A stretch of DNA of 64,000 bases, from the NCBI GenBank assembly GCA_963580455.1, contig OY756961.1, positions 23,293,001 through 23,357,000 of the forward strand, read 5' to 3'. Origin of the DNA: Euonymus europaeus. Its lineage: Eukaryota > Streptophyta > Magnoliopsida > Celastrales > Celastraceae. The position numbers were made by a program, and so were the translations under genes. Under the pieces are notes generated by a model. It saw only the letters and a program-made list of their open reading frames with translations. It did no database searches and was not told the DNA's origin. Numbering within the stretch: the stretch's first letter is position 1; each line of letters begins with the position of its first letter. Shown here one piece after another: positions 54,393-64,000 of the stretch.

Positions 54393-55777
54393 GATTTTCA
54401 AGTGTGGTATGGTATCCCACATGTTACGTGCGGGATAACACAATTGTCTTTGGATGAGCGTCATGCTGTGGGCTCCACACCTGCGCACCATCTAAAGGTG
54501 GGGACGGAAATTAATCAATCATAAATTTATATAACAATAATAATAATAAAAAAACTTCACAAATGCTTCACGGAAAATCACATATATGTGATATATGAGT
54601 TCAATGTCTATATTTATCTAGCAAGCTGAATATGACAATACCAAATAGAAAAACATATGCTTTAATAAAAAGGCTATCTATAGTCGATAAAATACTATAA
54701 AACTACAAATAATAAGCTGGGCAAAGGAATCTCTAATCATAATCCCTACTGAAACTTTAAAACTATTATAATACCATTATTTAGACATATTTGTTTTAAA
54801 AAGTATAAAAAAATGTGAATGAAATAAATGATACAAACCTTTTGAGATAAAACATAAGTCGCGCTAAGCGCGGGAATACACCTAGTTATATATGTTACTA
54901 TGGAATTCAAATACAATGACATGTCACCAGAGATTATCACAAATTAATTTCATCATCTTAATTGTCTATGAAATTATGGAATACGTTAGTGGGTTGGGGT
55001 TGAGGGCTTCTATTTATTTCTTGACCTATATCAGTACTGTATAATATTTTAGTGGGCTGGGGTTAAGTCTTGCTCATCATAATACTAATGGAAGTCTCAT
55101 TTCAATAGAGAATGCTAATTATATTTGAGGTCCCTTATGTTGGATTACAGGCCCAACTAGCTTATTTACGTCAGCTGTGTTCTCAGTCATCGCGTAAAAT
55201 GTAAGTTACAGGATGTGCAGCGCCGAGTCAGGAATTGAACCGGTGCCCTCATGGAAACACAGCCAACACAAGGCTAGCCCTTTGCCACAACGTCATATGC
55301 CCTAGGGCCAGGTCCCTTATGTTATTTATTGGTAATTGAGCTGTTAATAGTGAGCCTGCTAACTGTTGAGAGCTTTTTAAAGAGTCATGTGCTGAGCTTT
55401 TTGCATGATTTTTATCATTTGCTAATTTTTGTTCAATTTTTGCATGATTAATTTAAAATAGGAATTGAGAAATATGTATTTCGTATATTATATTATAGTG
55501 TTGATCGAATTGGTTAAGAATATGTCCTAGCCAAGCTAATCGGATCAAGAATACTCCAAAGAGCCGGATTAATATGTCCTAGCCCAAACAAATTAGAGCA
55601 AAGAATAAAGTAGGCCAAGAATCTTATTTGAGCTGCAATGCTTATGTCATATATACAAAGGCAATGAACAAAACAGGTACAAAAATCTTATACAAATTAC
55701 AAATATATTTAAGAAATGTTATTCATACTTGATGCCTGACAATTCCTTTTAGCAGAGTTTACCCTCCCCATTACCGA
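53946..55777. other. Intergenic DNA downstream of the LRR receptor kinase
   Basis: Contains a (TA)n microsatellite at 54354-54389. It also has a possible antisense SINE-like piece at about 55160-55310, whose minus strand holds the B-box-like GGTTCAATTCCTGACTC. The last 150 bases are probable 3'UTR of the kinase gene. No further gene is supported. Confidence 0.45.
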
Positions 55778-58444
55778 TTAATCCAAACATAGTTGTGGGG
55801 CTGGATCTTGGTCAAATCGAGTTAGAAGTTGTTGGCAAATCATATGCATGGTTGGTCTATGTTTCGGATTAGAGCTCAAGCATTGCATTGCAAGTTCCAG
55901 GATTACTGTCAGTTCATACTTAATTGCATGCGAAGGAGGTGGAAGGCGTTGGTCCAAAACATCTTTCACTGCTATTTTCTCCTCTGCCCGAATAGACAAT
56001 AGAGACTCGAGGATCTCACCTGGATGCTCTCCTTTGATCACTTCCACGGACAATACTCCAAAACTATACACATCGCATTTCTCTGTCACCTTCATCATGT
56101 AAGCAAGCTCTGCAAATTCAACGAGTTAAAAATGAAATTTGAGGAATTTATACGTATTCACAGAAAGAAGAAATTCAATACCTGGTGCAATATAACCATA
56201 GGTGCCTGCAATTTTAGACCAATTGGAGGAATCGGTCCTTAGGAGCTTAGCAGTGCCAAAGTCTGATAAGTGAGCCTCACACTTAGAATCCAGTAAAATA
56301 TTGCTACTCGATATGTCTCGATGGACAATCGGTGGTAAGCAATCATGGTGCAAGTAACAGAGGGCACGGGCCACACCTTTCACAATATTCAATCTCTTAA
56401 TCCAATCTAATTCTTTGGCTTTTTCTTCTCTTCTCAGAAATGATGCCAAGCTGCCCCTTTCAAGATACTCATAGACCAAAAAAGAGTGTCGAGCATTGGA
56501 GCAAAACCCATGAAGTTTCACAATGTTTCGATGCTTGATCTCCAATAATGACTTTATCTCAGTCAAGAACTCCTTTTGGAATGCATGCTCCCCATCACCC
56601 GGTGAGTGAAATTTCTTTACTGCAACAATGCCAGCTGAAGGCAATTCTGCTTTGTAGACTGTTCCAAATCCCCCTCTTCCAATGCGATATGTGGCTTCAA
56701 AATCATTTGTTGCTTCAATGATTTCTTCGTACATGATTCTTCCATCAAATGCTGATGATATCCAAGACAAACATGTATCGTATGGGCTGCTCTCTTCGGC
56801 TTGAGGATCGATCTTTCTCTTTCTTCTGATGATGAAAATTCCAGTGACCACAAATACAAGAACAAGTGCTCCTGAAAGTGGGAGTATGATGACAAGAATT
56901 TTGATTTTATGTTTGCATCTGTTAAAAGTGTCACTGCATTTCACATCAATGCTACAAGATTGCAGTCCAGGAATGTCGCCACACAAGTTTTCATTCCCTC
57001 GCAATGCTTTGAAACCGCCATCTTTAATTGCTTTGCTGTGTGGTATAGGACCTTGCAACTCATTGTAAGAAACGTCAATGGACAACAATGCCGGCATATC
57101 GTTGAAGCTTCCCGGAATGCCACCGGAGAGTCTATTATGGGAGAGATTCAGATTCTCCAATTGTTCCAAATCACTGATGTTTGATGGTATATGACCAATG
57201 AGCAAGTTATTACTCAAATCTAGTTGAGAAAGTTTATTCAACTTCATCAATGTAACAGGAATTTCTTGGCTGAGCTGGTTATTCCTCAAACTCAAGTACT
57301 TCAGATAAACCGAATTTCCAAACTCTGGAATTGAGTGGCTGAAACTATTGGAGGACAGGTCCAGATACTCAAGACTTGGGGTCGATCCAAATTCTGGAGG
57401 AATAAATCCGGAAAGTCTGTTGTCATTCAGACTAATACTCTTTAAGTTCTTCAATTTACCAAGCATAGCCGGAACAAACCCAGTTAGCAAATTGTTAGAG
57501 AGATTCAAAGAGGTCATGACACTCAAGTTTCCCAAAGAAGTTGGAATCAGTCCCTCTAGATTGTTGTTGTTCAAAGAAAGCTCTTTGAGAGACTTTAACT
57601 TGCCTATTTCTTGAGTGATTGAACCGTTCAGACGATTGTATTCGAGTGCCAGAACCTCAAGATGAGTTAATAGGCCAATTTCAGATGGGATATTTTGAGA
57701 TAACTGATTATATGACAAGCAAAGATGAGTGAGGCTGGCAAGCTGAGTTATTTGAGGTGGTATCGAACCATAGAATTCATTGAAGCTAAGATAGAAATGT
57801 ATAAGATTACGGAGGGATGAGAATGGAAATTCATGGAGTGTGCCTGTTAGTGAATTGTTATAGAGATCCAAATAGGTCATATTACTCAAGTTTCCCAAAC
57901 AAGTTGGAATAGGTCCCTCTAGATTGTTGCTGAACAAAAAAAGCTCTGTGAGCGACTTTAATTCGCCTATTTCTCGAGTGATTGAACCGTTCAGGCGATT
58001 GTATCCAAGTACCAGACCCTCAAGATGAGTTAATTGACCAATTTCAGGTGGGATATTTCCCGATAACTGATTAAATGACAAGTCAAGATAAATGAGCTTG
58101 GTAAGCTGACTAATTTGAGATGGTATGGAACCGTAGAGTTCATTGGAGCTGAGATTTAATTGTGTAAGATTATGGAAAGATGAGAATGGAAATTCATGGA
58201 GTGTGCCTACAATACCTGAATACGCGAGGCCGATTCCGGAAACACTTCCATCTTCACAAGTAATTCCAGGCCAAGTGCATGGTCGTTTTTTATTATGAGG
58301 AGAAGTCCATGAAGTTAGGCTAGAGTGGTTTTTTATTTGAACACTGGCTTTCCATTTGAGAAGAGCTTCAGCTTCTTCGTTAGACATGGAAGAAGCAACA
58401 CAGAAGAGGAAAACAAAAACAAGGGAGAATGATGATTTAGCCAT
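55778..58444 (-). CDS. LRR receptor-like serine/threonine kinase, MIK2-like
   Basis: 864 residues from exons 56182-58444 and 55778-56109. Cell-surface receptor; Arabidopsis MIK2 perceives SCOOP peptides, but the ligand of this tandem-array member is unknown. Signal peptide about 1-21 (MAKSSFSLVFVFLFCVASSM). The LRRNT region includes EEAEALLKWKASVQ. LRRs run from about 75 to 495. The membrane segment is ILVIILPLSGALVLVFVVTG. Cytoplasmic kinase: GRGGFGTVYKA loop, VAVKKF lysine, IVHRDISSSNILL catalytic loop, SDFGTAK, then CDVYSFGVLSVEVIKGEHPG. The intron interrupts the APE motif (AP-E), as in relatives. An upstream ATG at 58531 is unlikely: the TATA box lies between it and the chosen start. Residues about 80-321 contain an internal duplication. 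Confidence 0.95.
57477..58203 (-). repeat. In-frame 363-bp tandem duplication within the LRR domain
   Basis: The phrase TCATGGAGTG occurs at 57831 and 58194, 363 bases (121 codons) apart. The protein from TLHEFPFSS to NNSLT is followed directly by a second TLHEFPFSS ... NNLLT block with the same order of five repeats, including the shared YNRLNGSIT and LGNLS motifs. This is a duplication of about five LRRs that kept the frame. Confidence 0.9.
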
Positions 58445-58496
58445 GGAGTTTGTGTATTTGCAGTATATCATATAAATGATGATTAAAACTCTTAAT

Positions 58497-58504
58497 TTAT
58501 ATAT
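58497..58504 (-). promoter_or_regulatory. TATA box of the MIK2-like gene
   Basis: TATATAAA on the minus strand, 53-60 bases before the ATG at 58444. It supports the MAKSS start over the farther upstream ATG. Confidence 0.65.
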
Positions 58505-59020
58505 GCTTGCTTCTGTTGTTTGTAAAGACAATGGTTTCTTTATGCCTTAGTCAAATTCTTCGTCTATTTGACACCACTAAGCTTCCAACACTTTCTCTGT
58601 CTTCAATTAAAGAGTGTTCCTTATTCGTCTCCACATATAACAATATTTTCTCCGCTTCTTTTCTTGCATTTGAAAACTTGGTTCGTCTCTGACTGTCTTT
58701 GTTTATTAATATTTGACTTCCAAGTCAATCTCATTATGTCTACACTACTACTGTTTATTATTAATTTAATTGGGCGCAGCTTGAATCTTCTGGGTAGTAA
58801 GGTGGAATTGGAGAATTAATGGATATATATTCCATGAGAATATAATTTACTAAGAAGGCTCGATCTCTCTATTGTTTTCTAATCTTGAGCTTAACGTGAA
58901 CACTACTGTGTATTTGGAATCTTTTGATGTTAGTAAGCTGTGATTGGAGAATCGATGGATATCGTATGAGACTTTGCAAAGAAGACTCGACTTGTCAAAG
59001 TCTGTCTCCTTATTCAAGCT

Positions 59021-59128
59021 TCAAGTCATTCTCTGTGGAGCCATTACATGGACAGAACAACAAATACCATGTAAAATGAGCCTACAGTTCAAATAATTTT
59101 TTCAAACTGTAATTGGACCCTCAATATA
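59021..59128. repeat. Duplicated upstream segment, copy 1 (partner at 62992-63086)
   Basis: CAAGTCATTCTCTGTGGAGC through CCATGTAAAATGAGCC to the CCCTCAATA stretch is repeated, with mismatches, at 62992-63086 (CTCTGTGGAGCCATTAGATG, CCATGTCAAATGAGCC). Both copies are in the same orientation. Copy 1 is part of the upstream region of the complete kinase gene. Confidence 0.85.
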
Positions 59129-59930
59129 TTTTTTTTATACAAAAGAGGGGGACGAAACCCACAAACAACACAACAAAAGACTAATCAACTTTGGACAAGG
59201 CGAGGCCAAGATACCCCGACCAAATCCTCCCAAAGCGAACGGTTAATCTCACTTGAAGGACATGGAATGTAACCATGCCTCTACCAGATGAAGCATCTCA
59301 TTTGCGAGTTGATCCTCAACTCCATTTCTTTCTCGATAAATATGAGCAACTCTGAGAGTCCAATGTCGATCCAGGAAACGTCTACTCTCATCAATCAAGT
59401 TCATCACCGCCAACAAAGTAGTAGCTTTGCTATTCAACCAGCTAGCAACCACCATGAAATCAGTTTCACACCTATACCTTCCATCCCACGCTAATTGTAA
59501 CCCACTTTTAACTGCCCACAGCTCAGCCTCAACTGGATTACAAACACTGATGTTCAACGAGTAACCTTTCAACCATCTCTCAGTCGTATCCCTTAGCAAC
59601 CCCCTCTCCCCCCGCCCCCGCAACCAGCCATGACGTACCTGAGACCAGCCAACCATGATTGCCTGCCTATTATTACCACTGGAAGCACCCAAATTACTAC
59701 TAAAGAACACTGAGACAAATTCCTGAACTGAGTTTTAATCCAAGCCTTTTTACGGGATAATGAGAAAGTAGTCCCATTAAAAATAAACTCATTATGTCAT
59801 CTCAATATGCACCAAATAGCTACCACAAACATCACTGTCCAGTGCACCACATTACTATTTGAAATCGAAGTGCATATATTGCAGTAAAGGCACTCTTGAA
59901 AAAAGTACTTTGACTTTGAATCACCTGGGT
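59129..59930 (-). mobile_element. 5'-truncated LINE fragment with RNase H region
   Basis: On the minus strand a decayed zinc-binding RT tail (about 59930-59710) leads into a 153-codon frame at 59249-59710 with RNase-H-like blocks: NPVEAELWAVKSGLQLAWDG, CETDFMVVASWLNS and RERNGVEDQLANEML. The 3' end meets an oligo-T run (A-tail on the minus strand) at 59129-59136. It interrupts the duplicated upstream segment. Confidence 0.8.
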
Positions 59931-59943
59931 TGGTAATAACGCA

Positions 59944-60718
59944 TTAGTGTTTGGTTAATAATTTTACCGCTAGCACATAATTTAAAAAGTATGTTGATAA
60001 TTTATATGCTGTTGTAATGTTGACATATATATGTTGTTTCAAATGTTGTGAGCATTTGTTTAATTTTTCAGATAAAAACATATATACTGTTTTAAATGTT
60101 GTGACTAATTATATAATGGATAGTGGCACAAATTAATAAAAAATGATTTATATATATTTTATACATTAAATTTACATTTTAATACAACTATTACAGTTTT
60201 AAAAATATTAATATATTTGTATATTTTTTATACAACCATTCTAAAATTTTTATTAGTATTTAACAGATTGTTACATTTTTATACAACTATTCTAAGACTT
60301 TTAATAATTTTTAACATATTTTACATTTTTATAATAATATTCTAACATTTTAAAAAATACTAACATATTTCTATATTTTTTATACAACTATTCTCATTTT
60401 TTTATTAATATTAACATATCTCAATCCATTTTTTATATAAATATTACAAATATTTTTAAAATTACTAACATATTTCGGACATTTTTATCTAAATATTTAT
60501 AAAATTGCAACATGTTTGTAGGGTTCTGTACATAAGGATAGTTTGAGAATTGATTGGGGACATTATAGTCATTTACTATTTTAATTGTTGTTGAAATGTC
60601 GTAAAATGACAATTTCATAAAACGGATAAAAAATGTTGAATTGATGTTTGGTTACGTACCATTTTGTGTGTAGCTTGTATGAGCAGGTACGCTCTTTGAA
60701 AATGTTTACCAAACACCA
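59944..60718. mobile_element. AT-rich MITE-like element with internal tandem units
   Basis: The left end AGTGTTTGGTTAATAATTTT and the inverted right end TGGTGTTTGGTAAACATTTT are similar. The core repeats TTTTATACAACTATTCTAA and ACTAACATATTT several times at about 60180-60500, with unit length near 60. No coding capacity. Confidence 0.55.
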
Positions 60719-61860
60719 GTTTGTTTAGCCACACTGCATTGGCGAAATAAATGGTCTATATCCTCAACTCCTCCATAACAAAAGCTGCAATTAATATCCT
60801 TACTAAAACCTCTCTTAACCCTTTTCACATTACACATAACTTTCTGTAGACGTAACTCTCAAGGAGAAATTTCCTAGACTATTTACTATCTCAAGTCTTC
60901 AAAGTCACTTAGTGCATAATTTTGACTTTTGGGATGATTTTAATTGGAGATGGGCTATTCCTTGGCATAGGCCCGCTTCTTTTTCAATTGGAGGAAGATT
61001 TGGAGAACGATTTGTTGAATTTTTTAGGTGGATCCGTTGTTTGTCCGTCTAAGAGAGAACATTATTGGTGCCATGTGTTGACGGGAACTTTGCTTCTGAG
61101 ACTAGTGAAACATCTCTCCTCTCAATACATCCTATTAAGTTTGGAAGGGCTGGGCCCCAAAAGTAGAATTTTTTCTTTGGATTGCAATTCAATGAAAATT
61201 AAGTACTAGGGACAAGCCTCTTAGAATGGGCATCGTGGTGCCTCTTGTCCTTTCTGTCACAATCAATTGGAGACCATCAATCATCTTCTATAGTGTGTCA
61301 GGCCTAACAAGTTGTGGTACAAATTGTTAAAGTCGTGGGGGTGGTTTGGTGCCTTCCTGGATCCATTCAAGAGCTGTTTTCTTACCATGGTAAAATTTCA
61401 GCAAAAGATGATTTACATGTTGTTCAATGCGGTTGTTTGGACTATGTGGATCGATCGAACAAAATAATCTAATTTTCCAGCAAAAGATTATTGACTGGGA
61501 TGATATTCACTACCTAATTTTTATTCGCTATATGATTTCTGGTTGAAGGCTTTGAACTTGAATCTCCCATATAATGGTCCGAAATTATCAAACTCTTCAG
61601 ATGGTTTAAAATTCAGATCTTCTATCATCAGGAGTATGTGACCAACGACGTAGTGTAATGCTCCTACAAAATAGTTCATTAAAATGGAACATTGACAGCT
61701 CAAAGTGAGATGAGAAATCTAGTATTGAGGGAGTTCTTAGGGACTCCAGAGGAAATTTCATTTCTATTTTCTCAGGGCCTTGCGTTGGTGGTGATTCTAA
61801 ATCTACTGAATTGAGAGTAATTAGAATAGCTCGACTTATCCAAAGATCATGCCATTACCT
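60719..61860. mobile_element. Scrambled LINE remnants
   Basis: On the minus strand at about 60840-60730 there is a zinc-binding RT tail (KDINCSFCYGGVEDIDHLF). On the plus strand at about 61675-61830 there is a decayed RNase H start (KWNIDSSK, stop, then EGVLRDSRGNF). The opposite orientations show at least two separate insertions. No intact frame exists; the 95-codon frame at 60922-61209 is part of this debris. Confidence 0.6.
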
Positions 61861-62510
61861 CTTCAATCTGACTCTTTTAACGCAATTAAATGATAGAAAT
61901 TTGGTCTTCCAACCCTCAAGTCGCCATGTGACATGATCTAGGACATGCTAATATGTATCAGAACAAACCCGTCCATGAACAGAAGGCACACTAAGATACC
62001 TTCCCAAGTTAGTAGTAAGGGGGATATTTGAGGCCATAGAAATCTCTCTTGCAATATCCAAACTCACATTCTTCAGAACAGAGATACTTAATTTTCAAAG
62101 ACTAACACGTTAACGTGAACTATTATAAAATTGGTCCAGACAATCTTGATAACACAAAGTCATCATCAAAAAAAAAGAAAAAGATGAGAGGGATTAGGGC
62201 CATACCTCGAAAGTTTAATTGGCTTCCGCACCGTGGGCAACTGGATTGTTAGTTATATGACTCAACCTTTCAATACATAACACAAAAATATAAGGAGAGA
62301 GCACCACCCTGTAGAACACCCCACTCCGGATGAAACCAACTGAGTACAATCCCAACCAATAGACATCCTTGACGTATGAACACATTATATAACGTTTCAG
62401 GCCCAAAATTCTGGAAAACTAGCTTCGTGTAATGTATCCTCAATGATCCTATGAATGTCAGTAGTGTTAGTTTTAATTTTGAAAAAAAAAACACTCTGAA
62501 TAGTGCCAGA
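61861..62510 (-). mobile_element. LINE reverse transcriptase fragment
   Basis: The minus strand encodes, across frameshifts, an RT block with GVLQG and LSxYxFVLCIERLSH (62215-62420), and later YLSVPSVHGRVCSDTY. These correspond to the GxxQGDPLSPYLFV and YLGVP regions of plant L1-like elements. The active-site portion is not intact. Confidence 0.7.
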
Positions 62511-62554
62511 GTTATTTATAAAAATGAGAAGAAAATAAAAAAAAGTCCAAATTA

Positions 62555-62710
62555 CTTAGTTCTTAAAACCTAGATTCCAAAATCTTAAACCCAAAATCTT
62601 AAACAAATCCTAAAGTCTGAATTCTAAACTCTAAATCCTTAAATCCCAAACATTCAAAATTCGAAACCCCAAAATCTTATACCTTAAAGCTCTAAACCAT
62701 AATCTTAAAT
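62555..62710 (+). repeat. Short degenerate telomere-like tract
   Basis: About 20 units vary around CTTAAA, CCTAAA and CTCTAAA, similar in style to the longer tract at 22125-22470. No exact CCCTAAA array is present. Confidence 0.5.
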
Positions 62711-63447
62711 ATTTATAATTAATTTAATGATTTTTTTCCTTTTTTTTTATTTATTTTGGACAATGAGATTCCTTGTGGACGCATTTGCGGCCGCTTAACA
62801 TTTAGGCCCACGACAATCCAACTCAAATTCAAATTATCTTCTAGGTGTTTAAGCCACTTGTCCATTTGACCCGCTTGCGCTTGCTAATTGCTATGCATAA
62901 TGCATGAATAATTATATTAAGGAATCCGTGGCTTCTCTCTCACTCAGTTAGTCAACTTCAGAATATGATGGTGGACACAATTGGCAGGGCAACAAGTCTC
63001 TCTGTGGAGCCATTAGATGGACCGAATAACAAACACCATGTCAAATGAGCCTCAACTGCAATTTAATTGAACCCCCAATAATATTTATTTGATCCTTATT
63101 TTCTTAAAACTAAAATCAAACCAACCACAATCAATTAATTAATATATCCTTTTGTTGTTTGTGAAATATGTATTTCAGAGAGTTCCATTGTAACCTTTTT
63201 TGTGTGATGGAGAGTGGTTATATAAACTTATAATAGGTCTCACTTATAGAGCAAAGAGCCGGATAGTCTGGAGTGACTCTGGAGCACATAGAATGTCATG
63301 AAAACCGAAGAAATCCAAACGGGAAGTTGGTGGATACAGAAAAGCAAGATTCAAGACTCATTTAGCTGTAATGAACAAAGTAGGTACAAAAATCTTATTT
63401 GATACAATACAATTCCTTTTAGCAGAGTTTATCCTCCACATTTCCAG
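62711..63447. other. Intergenic DNA before the second receptor kinase, with duplicated segment copy 2
   Basis: Copy 2 of the duplicated upstream segment is at 62992-63086. The remaining sequence to 63447 includes the 3' flank of the second kinase, which resembles the 3' flank of the first (shared ATTCCTTTTAGCAGAGTTTA). No other gene is seen. Confidence 0.6.
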
Positions 63448-64000
63448 TTAATCCAAACATAGTTGCGGGGATGGATCTTGGAAGCCAAATCGAGTTAGAA
63501 GTTGTTGGCAAATCATATGCATGGTTGGTCTATGTTTCGGATTAGAGCTCAAGCATTGCTTTGCAAGTTCAAGGATTACTGTCAGTTCATACTTAATTTC
63601 ACTTGAAGGAGATGGAAGGCGTTGGTCCAAAACATCTTTCACTGCCATCTTATCCTCTGCCCGAATAGACAATAGAGACTCAAGGATCTCACTTGGATGC
63701 TCTCCTTTGATCACTTCCATCGACAATACTCCAAAACTATACACATCGCACTTCTCTGTCACCTTCATCATGTAAGCAAGCTCTGCAAATTCAACGAGTT
63801 AAAATTGAAGAATGTATAATGACTAAATGATGAAATTCAATACCTGGTGCAATATAACCATAGGTGCCTGCAATTTTAGACCAATTGGAGGAATCAGTCT
63901 TTATAAGCTTAGCAGTGCCAAAGTCTGATAGATGAGCCTCGAACTTAGAATCCAGTAAAACATTGCTGCTCGATATGTCTCGATGGACAATCGGTGGTAA
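63448..64000 (-). CDS. MIK2-like LRR receptor kinase, tandem paralogue (3' part, cut by window end)
   Basis: Exons 63448-63782 (last) and 63844 to beyond 64000. The visible protein covers the kinase from the catalytic loop (ISSSNVLLDSKFEAHLSDFG) through the APE motif to the C-terminus QDPSPQLCLD. The final 107 residues differ from the complete copy at about ten positions, including one extra residue (FGFQDP against FDQDP). The intron sits at the same place in the APE motif. Same strand as the first copy, so this is a head-to-tail tandem array. Whether the rest is intact cannot be seen. Confidence 0.93.

Noticed and set aside
58445..58531. Upstream in-frame start (MSLQTT) for the MIK2-like kinase
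   Set aside because: It would place the TATA box inside the coding region and put a long non-signal extension ahead of a good signal peptide.
60922..61209. 95-codon plus-strand frame with a plausible start
   Set aside because: It sits in LINE debris and shows no intact domain; the frame is a remnant or chance.

Overview
The window is nuclear genomic DNA of a flowering plant, almost certainly a eudicot. The genes have several short exons joined by AT-rich GT-AG introns, and the gene set is plant-specific: plastid FTSH12, NF-YC, the MAG2-complex subunit MIP3, a PB1-domain Raf-like kinase and MIK2-type LRR receptor kinases. Between the genes lie plant retrotransposons, hAT and MITE elements, SINEs and LINE remnants. 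The species cannot be named from the sequence alone.

Layout. 1-6475 (-): 5' part of FTSH12 (nine exons, cut by the window start), with a long-inverted-repeat element and a degenerate Au-type SINE in its introns. 6476-23.6 kb: a repeat-dominated block with a probable 3.3-kb Ogre/Tat-like LTR (carrying TA/TG microsatellites and a 95/96-bp minisatellite), an antisense LINE tail, and a Ty1/copia element (12103-20557, 5-bp target duplication). An apparently intact 3.46-kb hAT transposon with an exact 8-bp target duplication sits inside the copia element. 23.9-28.5 kb (+): two intronless SKP1-like genes separated by a 5'-truncated LINE insertion and a MITE. 29.5-33.2 kb (-): an NF-YC gene with a 2.7-kb 5'UTR intron. 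35.3-39.9 kb (-): MIP3. 41.2-50.4 kb (-): a B4-type Raf-like kinase. 50.4-55.7 kb: intergenic MITEs, a SINE-like hairpin and a 382-bp tandem duplication. 55.8-58.4 kb (-): a complete MIK2-like LRR receptor kinase with an in-frame 363-bp internal duplication. 58.4-63.4 kb: LINE and MITE debris. 63.4-64 kb (-): the 3' end of a tandem paralogue of that kinase.

How the genes relate. This is not an operon-like locus. FTSH12 serves the plastid import motor, MIP3 ER-Golgi tethering, NF-YC transcription, SKP1-like proteins ubiquitin ligases, the Raf-like kinase osmotic-stress and ABA signalling, and the LRR kinases cell-surface perception. FTSH12 and a PB1 Raf-like kinase are direct neighbours in Arabidopsis (recalled as At1g79560 and At1g79570), so the window probably keeps an ancient neighbourhood that is now spread apart by inserted genes and transposons. 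Exon borders were worked out by hand from splice signals, reading frame and family resemblance.
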